From Lachnospiraceae bacterium (GTDB taxonomy: Bacteria; Bacillota; Clostridia; Lachnospirales; Lachnospiraceae): a stretch of 6,797 nucleotides of DNA. Positions within the stretch are counted from its first letter, which is position 1; each line of letters opens with the position of its first letter. A program made the translations under genes and the position numbers. The notes under the pieces were generated by a model. The model did no database searches, was not told the DNA's origin, and saw only the letters and a program-made list of their open reading frames with translations. Location: NCBI GenBank assembly GCA_016297945.1, contig JAEDFR010000117.1, positions 1-6,797 on the forward strand, given 5' to 3'. This document shows positions 1 to 5,674 of this stretch, in pieces.

Positions 1-41
1 TACTCTACGAAGATATTATAGACTATTTCGTCATATTGTTA

Positions 42-48
42 AGAGGAG
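42..48 (+). promoter_or_regulatory. Ribosome binding site of the first zinc-ribbon gene
   Basis: AGAGGAG lies 7 bases upstream of ATG 56. It decides the start, because the reading frame is open back to the edge of the window and could otherwise be read as a longer protein cut off at its 5' end. Confidence 0.8.
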
Positions 49-55
49 ATACGAT

Positions 56-244
56 ATGTTTTGCATAAAATGTGGGGCTGAAATTCGGCCAGGAAGCAGA
101 TTTTGTATGAAGTGTGGGAACCCGGTTAAAACAGAAACGGTCAATAAGTGCTGTATCGGATGTGGAGCCAAATTAAGAGCAAAACAAATTTTCTGTTCAA
201 ATTGCGGGACACGATTTGATGAAAACCGTTTCAGAAAACAATAA
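56..244 (+). CDS. Small double zinc-ribbon protein
   Basis: This 62-residue protein is almost entirely two zinc ribbons. The first uses CxxC pairs at C3/C6 and C17/C20, the second at C33/C36 and C47/C50. Each knuckle is followed by glycine (CxxCG), as in the zinc_ribbon_2 and double-zinc-ribbon (DZR) families. Each ribbon should bind one structural Zn(II). There is no signal peptide, membrane segment or catalytic motif, so the protein is probably cytosolic and acts through protein or nucleic-acid contacts. The tail is basic (R58, R60, K61). It starts at ATG 56 behind a good ribosome binding site and ends 18 bases before GTPase 1, so the two are probably co-transcribed. Its second ribbon resembles the C-terminal ribbon of the protein at 2043-2468, including the shared 'QIFCxxCG' string. 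A role as adaptor or regulator of the GTPases is inferred from context only. Confidence 0.85.
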   Translation: MFCIKCGAEIRPGSRFCMKCGNPVKTETVNKCCIGCGAKLRAKQIFCSNCGTRFDENRFRKQ

Positions 245-262
245 AGTAAGAGGCAGATTAAT

Positions 263-2020
263 ATGGATACAACCTATAAACAGAATGAAATGAAAGTATA
301 TAAAATTGTTGTTCAATTAGGTCAGATGTTAAAAAAGATGCCATTTGACTGTGATCCGGAGTGGCAGAAGTGTCTGAGTGAAATTGAGCAGCAGTTTCAG
401 ACAAGAAAGTTTCGCATGGCAGTGGTGGGCGAATTTAATCGCGGGAAATCCAGTTTTATCAATGTATTGTTGGGAAAAAAGATTTTGCCTGAGGATATTC
501 GTGCTGCTACAGCCACCATCAATCGGATTACTTATGGGGAAACGCCGAAGGCCTATCTGATCATGAAAGATGCTCAGAAAAAAAGTCAGGAGATTCCGGT
601 AGAAGAACTGGCATCTTACGTAACAAAACTGACGAAAGAATCCGAAAAGGCGGCTTCAGCCATACGAGAGGCTGTTGTAGAGTATCCGACAATGCTCTGT
701 TATAACGATGTAGATTTGATTGATACGCCGGGGATGAATGATGAAGAAAACATGAATGCTGTGACAGTCAATCAGTTGGAAGATATCGATCTTGCAGTTG
801 TTGCGATTAATGCACAGTATCCATATAGCGAAACAGAAAATCACTTTGTTGTAAAGCTTTTAGAGAATAACAATATTTGTCAAATTATTTTTGTTATTAC
901 TCATTTTGATATGATACGCGACAGAGAGAAAGAAAAGCTGATGAATTTTTTGCGTTCCCGAATTTCAGACAATGTATTGAAGGTGTTAAAAAATAAGTAT
1001 TCTCCGGATGACATAATTTTTCATAAATATCATTTTATTTTTGATAATCTTCATATTTACGGAGTTTCCTCTGTATCCGGGATGGAAGCGTTGGAAAATA
1101 ATGATATGGAACTTTATGAAGAAAGTGGTTTTCTTCAGATAAGTAAGGAACTGCCGCAAGTCATTTTGAGCAGCAGGTCGATCAATATGATAGACAATGC
1201 CGTATGTTTGTTGGAAAAAATTATCGGTGAATGTCATACAGAACTTAGCCGGAGTAAGAATGATATACAGAAGATGGAAAAACTCAGATCAGGCTTTATA
1301 GATCTGATTAAACGGCTCTTGGAAGAACTTATAATTTCCGCAAAAGAAACAGTTTATAATACATTCCAAAGAGAAACACAACAGAGGGAAGAAGCGATTT
1401 TACAGAAATTTTTATTTAGTCTCGGGCAGATAGAGGCATTTGAGCCGGAAAGTGTTTTACAGGCCATGATGCCGACGATCAAGCAAGAATTCAAGGGAAC
1501 CAATAGTGTTTATAAAAACCTGAAAAATCAGATTTTGCATAATGTGACCGAGCAAAGCTGGAGGGAGATAATAAGCAGATTTATGAGTCAGCTTCAGACT
1601 CAATTAGGGGATGATCCTTTTTTACTGCGGTTTCTGCCAACATTTCAGTCGCAAAATGAAAAAATCCTTAATCTTCTGCAAAAACAGGGAGCAGACGATA
1701 AATCATCTCAGGACACATATGTATTTTACTGGATAGATTCACCGATCAAAGCCATTCTTAATACGAAGGTGAATCACAGTGTTCTTCCTGAATTTCGAAA
1801 AATCATACATCAGTCGCTGGATACCTGTACTGTAAATATAGAGAAGGATCTGAATACATATTTTGCAGGAATTATTTCAGAAATAGAAAAAGAATTGAAT
1901 TCAGTAAGAGACTTTTTGAATGAAGTTCCTGAGGCTAATGAGAAAGCGGATGTCTATACATCGCTGATAGAAGAACTTGATGCACTTCAAAAGGAATGTA
2001 AAAGTTTACATAAATTATAA
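263..2020 (+). CDS. Dynamin-like GTPase 1, without a visible membrane paddle
   Basis: This 585-residue protein belongs to the bacterial dynamin-like (Dynamin_N) GTPases, which hydrolyse GTP to drive membrane remodelling or self-assembly. The GTPase domain spans about residues 45-300. G1 is GEFNRGKSS at 56-64; the G2 region is around T83/T85 and is followed by 'TINRI'; G3 is DTPG at 154-157; G4 is THFD at 213-216 instead of NKxD; a G5-like 'VSS' lies near 268-270. Residues 310-585 are mostly helical and charged, with coiled-coil-like stretches near 315-385 and 525-583. I see no hydrophobic hairpin, unlike GTPase 2, which is also 133 residues longer. ATG 263 follows AAGAGG at 248-253 with 9-base spacing. 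Residues 113-142 match GTPase 2 residues 118-147 at 20 of 30 positions, so the two are paralogues. The protein may be the soluble partner of a tandem pair (inference). The cellular role is unknown. Confidence 0.92.
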   Translation: MDTTYKQNEMKVYKIVVQLGQMLKKMPFDCDPEWQKCLSEIEQQFQTRKFRMAVVGEFNRGKSSFINVLLGKKILPEDIRAATATINRITYGETPKAYLIMKDAQKKSQEIPVEELASYVTKLTKESEKAASAIREAVVEYPTMLCYNDVDLIDTPGMNDEENMNAVTVNQLEDIDLAVVAINAQYPYSETENHFVVKLLENNNICQIIFVITHFDMIRDREKEKLMNFLRSRISDNVLKVLKNKYSPDDIIFHKYHFIFDNLHIYGVSSVSGMEALENNDMELYEESGFLQISKELPQVILSSRSINMIDNAVCLLEKIIGECHTELSRSKNDIQKMEKLRSGFIDLIKRLLEELIISAKETVYNTFQRETQQREEAILQKFLFSLGQIEAFEPESVLQAMMPTIKQEFKGTNSVYKNLKNQILHNVTEQSWREIISRFMSQLQTQLGDDPFLLRFLPTFQSQNEKILNLLQKQGADDKSSQDTYVFYWIDSPIKAILNTKVNHSVLPEFRKIIHQSLDTCTVNIEKDLNTYFAGIISEIEKELNSVRDFLNEVPEANEKADVYTSLIEELDALQKECKSLHKL

Positions 2021-2027
2021 ATATAAA

Positions 2028-2035
2028 AGAGGGTG
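2028..2035 (+). promoter_or_regulatory. Ribosome binding site of the second zinc-ribbon gene
   Basis: AGAGGGTG lies 7 bases before ATG 2043. A closer ATG at 2038 is out of frame with the zinc-ribbon protein and reaches a stop after seven codons, so 2043 is the supported start. Confidence 0.7.
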
Positions 2036-2042
2036 ATATGTT

Positions 2043-2468
2043 ATGGGTGGTTTTACTGTGAACGGATGCGGTACAGGTGACAGTTTCTATCCGAAATTAA
2101 ATCTTGGAAATCATTTTTGTAAGATTTGCAATTCCATCCAGGAGTTTGATTTGATGGAAGTTAAAAGAAAAGTTAAGGTGCTCTATATACCAACATTTTC
2201 TCTCAATACAAAATATGCTGTGGCATGTAAAAAATGTAAAACAGGCTATTATGTTGATGATAGTATTCGTGATGAATTACTGTATGGAAGAATGAGTATC
2301 GAGGTTCAATCCGGTCAGATCATATATAAAAAGACTGCAGCCGACAGCTCAAAAGTTATAGAAAATAAAACGAATCAATACGGATTGACAAAGTATTGCA
2401 AATATTGTGGTTCAAGAATTGGATCAGATCAGATTTTTTGCTTCTCCTGCGGGATAAAGGCAGAATAA
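2043..2468 (+). CDS. Two-module zinc-ribbon protein (zinc-ribbon-15-like N-terminus, CxxC ribbon at C-terminus)
   Basis: The protein has 141 residues and two zinc-binding modules. The N-terminal part (about 1-80) has CxxC pairs at C26/C29 and C62/C65. Between them lies a beta-rich stretch including 'VLYIPTFSLNTKY', followed by 'CKKCKTGY'. This layout recalls the zinc_ribbon_15 family, small bacterial proteins of unknown function, in which an aromatic/proline strand separates the two knuckles. A polar linker (about 95-116) leads to a compact ribbon with C119/C122 and C133/C136, much like the second ribbon of the protein at 56-244. There is no signal peptide or membrane helix. The gene begins 22 bases after GTPase 1 and ends 59 bases before GTPase 2. 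The domain calls are from pattern recognition. An adaptor or regulator role next to the GTPases is inferred, and a nucleic-acid-binding role cannot be excluded. Confidence 0.85.
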   Translation: MGGFTVNGCGTGDSFYPKLNLGNHFCKICNSIQEFDLMEVKRKVKVLYIPTFSLNTKYAVACKKCKTGYYVDDSIRDELLYGRMSIEVQSGQIIYKKTAADSSKVIENKTNQYGLTKYCKYCGSRIGSDQIFCFSCGIKAE

Positions 2469-2513
2469 ATGATTTTATGGCAAAAGAAAAATACATTATG
2501 AAAGGTACAAAAT

Positions 2514-2519
2514 AAGGTG
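2514..2519 (+). promoter_or_regulatory. Weak ribosome binding site of GTPase 2, in the longest intergenic gap
   Basis: AAGGTG sits 8 bases upstream of ATG 2528. It is a poorer Shine-Dalgarno match than the sites before the neighbouring genes. The 59-base gap around it (2469-2527) holds no convincing promoter or terminator. Confidence 0.55.
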
Positions 2520-2527
2520 TTTTAATT

Positions 2528-4684
2528 ATGGGCGAAAATGCATATATGAATTATCAGGCAATGGTTTCTAAAGTGAATACGAGTGTGGAGAATCTGACGA
2601 GTATCTGCAAAAAACTGGATCTGCAGGAGCATGCGGAATCTCTTGAAAAAGTAAGCAGCAGACTTCAGAATCATGTGTTCAGGGTCGGTATAATGGGAGA
2701 ATTTAAGCGTGGAAAGAGTACGGTAATTAATTCACTTCTTGGACAGGAAGTTGTTCCGGCAGATATTATGCCCTGTTCGGCAACATTAAATCGAATCGTC
2801 TGGGATGCTGTTCCCCATGCACAGATTAATTTTAAGCCGGATGAAAGCGGACGCACTCCACGACCAAAGGATGTGTCTGTTGAAGAATTAAGCGGTTATG
2901 TTACAAAGCTGACTTCAGAATCGGAAGAACAGGCAAGTATGGTAGAAGATGCTGTTGTTTATTATCCTTGTAAGTTCTGTCAGGATGGTGTGGAAATCAT
3001 TGACACTCCGGGATTAAATGATGATGAGAGAATGGACAAAATATCTGAAAGTGTTATTCCGACGCTGGATGCGATTATCATGGTTGTTGTTCCGGGAAGC
3101 CCTTTTGGAATCAGTGAAGCGAATTTTGTAAGAAATAAAATTATGACAAGCGATCTGAGCCGTCTGATTTTTATTGTTAATAAGATTGATACTGTCAGAC
3201 CGAGAGATAGACAGCGCTGTGTCGACGGAATACGGGAAAAAATCGAAAAAACAATTCTTGAAAAGGCAGCATCCATGTATGGAAAGGATTCCAAAGAATA
3301 TAAGACAGCTCAGTCAAAACTCGGAGGCATCCGTATTTATCCGATATCTGCGGCTGATGCATTGGATGGTAAACTGGACGGCGATGATGAATTATTAAAT
3401 GGCAGCGGTATGCCGGAATTTGAAGAAGCTCTTACGAAATTACTGACAGAAGAGAGAGGTATGTTAGAGTTGGCACCGACTGTCAATGCAGTTGTGAGTA
3501 AGCTTAAAGAAGCTGATGAAACCATCGTGATGCGTTTAAATGCGATGAATATGGAACAGGAAAAATTTGAACAGATGCAGAAAGAGGCTATAGAAAAAAT
3601 CAAAAAAAGCCGTGAAGAAAAGGTGCAGAAAGTTCGCGAGATTAAAGGAATCGCGGCATCACTTTATCAGGAATTACAGCCGGATGTTGTAGAAGCCTAT
3701 AACGCTATAGATGAGACCGTATCACAGTATATTGAGAATTATTCGATTACCGCTCGTGATTTTGCGGATGAGGGAACTGTAGCAGCATTTCAGGAGTCCG
3801 TGAGCGAAGGTATTAACCAACAGTTTTCCATGAGTATTCAGGAAAATACGGAAAAGCTCCAGGTAAAAATACAGGAACGTCTCAGTGAAGAAGTTTCTAA
3901 TCTGGAGGTTTACAGTGAAAAGCTTACTGCGGATATTCAGGATATTCGTTGTATGATTCCTTCTGTATCTTCAGGAACAAAAGGAAGCACAGGCGGTCTG
4001 GACATTGTGGATATGGCAGCAATGGGAGTGGAAGCTGTTACAAACTTTACGAATATTGTTCCGGGTCTTGGCGGTGCAATTTCCGGATTTAAAGACTATG
4101 GACCGATCGGAGGCCTTGTAGGATTAGGTACAGGTTTTATTGCAACAAATGCTGCTGTATATGCAACGGCATATGTAGCAGGAGCAGTTTTAGGAACGGC
4201 AGCAATGAGTTTAATGGCACCAATTCTGGTTATAGGCGGTGTTGCCGGTGCATTTGGCGGTAAAAAAATTACAGAGGGTATCTTTTCATTTTTTGGAAAG
4301 GAAAAGAAGAGTAAGGCAAAGACGGTTCAAAGAAAAGAACTTTCCGAAAATGATATCGTTACGATTCGAAATAATCTGGTCAACAGCATTCATGACAGTG
4401 TCAATAATCTTCGTGCGGAGCATACGCTGGAAAACTGGCTGAAAAATATCACAGATGAAACATTTGAAACACTGGCTGACAGACTGGATCGTGAAACGGA
4501 GGATGCGCTTCGGGGATTACAGGAAACACTCACCAATATTCAGGTCGATCTGGGAAAGGGCGAAGTTCATCAGAAAGAAATGCAGGAGAGACTCAACGGT
4601 TACCATCAGGATTTAATGAATATTGCCAACACTATTGCACCGGTTAAAGAAAAATTAGATGAAAGTTTAAGCGCAGCTGAATAG
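2528..4684 (+). CDS. Dynamin-like GTPase 2 with hydrophobic paddle-like segment
   Basis: This 718-residue bacterial dynamin-like protein is the most canonical GTPase here. G1 is GEFKRGKST at 57-65; the G2 region is S84/T86 within 'PCSATLNRI'; G3 is DTPG at 159-162; G4 is a standard NKID at 218-221; the G5-like 'ISAAD' is at 273-277. A long charged helical region, likely coiled coil, runs from about 320 to 475. Residues 490-590 are strongly hydrophobic and rich in Gly and Ala, followed by a lysine-rich patch (591-602), and a second helical region fills 604-718. A hydrophobic segment between two helical arms is the layout of bacterial dynamins such as BDLP, where the paddle inserts into the membrane. 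The protein is therefore probably peripheral or embedded at the inner face of the cytoplasmic membrane. It lies 13 bases upstream of the M48 protease. Its substrate membrane and biological trigger are unknown. Confidence 0.94.
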   Translation: MGENAYMNYQAMVSKVNTSVENLTSICKKLDLQEHAESLEKVSSRLQNHVFRVGIMGEFKRGKSTVINSLLGQEVVPADIMPCSATLNRIVWDAVPHAQINFKPDESGRTPRPKDVSVEELSGYVTKLTSESEEQASMVEDAVVYYPCKFCQDGVEIIDTPGLNDDERMDKISESVIPTLDAIIMVVVPGSPFGISEANFVRNKIMTSDLSRLIFIVNKIDTVRPRDRQRCVDGIREKIEKTILEKAASMYGKDSKEYKTAQSKLGGIRIYPISAADALDGKLDGDDELLNGSGMPEFEEALTKLLTEERGMLELAPTVNAVVSKLKEADETIVMRLNAMNMEQEKFEQMQKEAIEKIKKSREEKVQKVREIKGIAASLYQELQPDVVEAYNAIDETVSQYIENYSITARDFADEGTVAAFQESVSEGINQQFSMSIQENTEKLQVKIQERLSEEVSNLEVYSEKLTADIQDIRCMIPSVSSGTKGSTGGLDIVDMAAMGVEAVTNFTNIVPGLGGAISGFKDYGPIGGLVGLGTGFIATNAAVYATAYVAGAVLGTAAMSLMAPILVIGGVAGAFGGKKITEGIFSFFGKEKKSKAKTVQRKELSENDIVTIRNNLVNSIHDSVNNLRAEHTLENWLKNITDETFETLADRLDRETEDALRGLQETLTNIQVDLGKGEVHQKEMQERLNGYHQDLMNIANTIAPVKEKLDESLSAAE
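3995..4297 (+). other. Region encoding the putative membrane-insertion segment of GTPase 2
   Basis: It encodes residues 490-590 of GTPase 2. Stretches such as 'GLGGAISGF', 'IGGLVGLGTGFIATNAAVY' and 'PILVIGGVAGAFGG' are hydrophobic, small-residue rich and nearly free of charge between about 524 and 578. The segment is long enough for two or more membrane-associated helices. Neither GTPase 1 nor the visible part of GTPase 3 has an equivalent. The assignment as a paddle is by analogy to other bacterial dynamins. Confidence 0.7.
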
Positions 4685-4697
4685 CAGGGAGGTAAAT

Positions 4698-5660
4698 ATG
4701 TTAGATTATTCTATTAACACAGATCATTCGCCGATAAGAATGATTGATACAAGTTTTGAAAACTATGTCACAAAGAGAAAACTGGAGAACAGTGTACATA
4801 TGAACGGAACAGTGCCGGATTATGCCTTTGCCTTAGATTATGAACTGCGTTCAAAGCTGGATGCGATTCCGCGTTTTCATAGTCTTTGTAAGAAGATTAC
4901 ATCGACCATTGAAAGCCGTGAAATTCAGATAATCAATCAGGGAGCTTTAAAGGTAGGACCGAATCAGTTTCCGGAAATTTATCAGATGGGTGTCGAATGT
5001 GCACACCGGCTCGGCATCGGAATTCCAAATATTTATATAAAGGGAACCCCGGAAATGAATGCTTATACATATGCCTCCGATGATACAAGTCCTTTGCTTG
5101 TATTGTATACAGGTATTGTGGATCGTATGACTCCCGGAGAACTGAAAGTTGTTATCGGACATGAATGCGGACATATTCATAATCAGCATCTGGTCTATGA
5201 AACGGTTATTCGCAAGATTCTTACAGGTGCTACCGGCTTGACAGGAAATATTATCTTTTCTGCAGCGAATATGTCACTGATGCATTTCTGGACACGAGCA
5301 GCGGAAGTTACTGCGGATCGGGCAGCTATTATTTGTGCGGATAATTTTGAGGATGTCATCAGTGTGAATGCCAAACTGGCATCCGGTGGTACATTGAATA
5401 CCACATATCAGAAGACGATGGACGTGGATGCTATTTATGAACAGCTTTTAATGACATTAGATAATCCTACGCGTCTTCTGGAAATTCAGAGAGATCATCC
5501 TGCATTTGCCCGCCGCGTTTTCTGTTCAAAAGAGTTTGAGCAGTGTGAGGTTTTATACAGCTGGCGTCCGGATATGAGAAAACCTGGAACCCGTGTGCAT
5601 AAAAAAGATGAGACAGATGCTAAATGTAAGAAGTTAGTCAGCTTTTATAAAAACAAATAA
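4698..5660 (+). CDS. M48-family zinc metalloprotease
   Basis: This 320-residue protein is a zinc endopeptidase of the M48 (HtpX/Ste24/OMA1) type. The catalytic motif is HECGH at 155-159: H155 and H159 are predicted zinc ligands and E156 the general base. The third ligand is predicted to be E203 in 'AAEVTADRAA', the usual M48 ExxxAD-type motif with D207. A C-terminal 'DHPAFARRV' (266-274) matches the HPxxxxR element common near the end of M48 domains. The domain covers about 85-280, preceded by an N-terminal arm resembling that of other bacterial M48 proteins. I see no signal peptide and no convincing transmembrane helix; only about 178-197 is mildly hydrophobic. It therefore looks cytosolic, or at most loosely membrane-bound, unlike HtpX. 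ATG 4698 follows a strong AGGGAGG at 4686-4692. It lies between GTPases 2 and 3 with gaps of 13 and 14 bases, so a neighbouring protein may be its substrate (inference). Confidence 0.93.
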   Translation: MLDYSINTDHSPIRMIDTSFENYVTKRKLENSVHMNGTVPDYAFALDYELRSKLDAIPRFHSLCKKITSTIESREIQIINQGALKVGPNQFPEIYQMGVECAHRLGIGIPNIYIKGTPEMNAYTYASDDTSPLLVLYTGIVDRMTPGELKVVIGHECGHIHNQHLVYETVIRKILTGATGLTGNIIFSAANMSLMHFWTRAAEVTADRAAIICADNFEDVISVNAKLASGGTLNTTYQKTMDVDAIYEQLLMTLDNPTRLLEIQRDHPAFARRVFCSKEFEQCEVLYSWRPDMRKPGTRVHKKDETDAKCKKLVSFYKNK

Positions 5661-5667
5661 AGGGGGT
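5659..5667 (+). promoter_or_regulatory. Ribosome binding site supporting the GTG start of GTPase 3
   Basis: AAAGGGGGT overlaps the stop codon of the M48 gene and lies 7 bases before GTG 5675. The TTG at 5673 is out of frame with GTPase 3 and its frame soon stops. The first in-frame ATG is codon 41, only 24 residues before the P-loop and with no comparable site in front of it. Confidence 0.75.
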
Positions 5668-5674
5668 ATATTTT

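Noticed and set aside
14..19. TATTAT resembling a -10 promoter box
   Set aside because: The matching -35 position would lie outside the window, and such AT-rich hexamers are common here by chance.
3..68. Open frame running in from the left edge and stopping at TAA 66-68, overlapping the first zinc-ribbon gene by 13 bases
   Set aside because: It could be the tail of an upstream gene (last residues 'RGDTICFA'), but only 21 codons are visible and another frame stops at 19-21, so its coding status cannot be judged.
656..1237. Minus-strand open frames opposite GTPase 1
   Set aside because: They have no ribosome sites or family features and lie fully opposite a conserved GTPase coding sequence.
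2385..2390. Perfect TTGACA -35 hexamer upstream of GTPase 2
   Set aside because: It lies inside the zinc-ribbon coding sequence and there is no -10-like hexamer at 16-18 bases; TATTGT at 2403 is only 12 bases away.
2477..2515. 12-codon open frame (MAKEKYIMKGTK) in the gap before GTPase 2
   Set aside because: It has no ribosome binding site and no recognisable feature; very short frames like this are expected by chance.
2508..2523. Possible AAAA/TTTT hairpin enclosing the ribosome site of GTPase 2
   Set aside because: Only four A-T pairs with a seven-base or larger loop; too weak to be a control element.
2980..3603. Minus-strand and alternate-frame open frames within GTPase 2
   Set aside because: They overlap intact GTPase motifs in the real frame and have low-complexity, Ser/Ile-rich translations typical of antisense shadows.
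4947..5404. Minus-strand open frames opposite the M48 protease
   Set aside because: They lie opposite the HExxH and ExxxAD coding region, and no independent start signal is visible.
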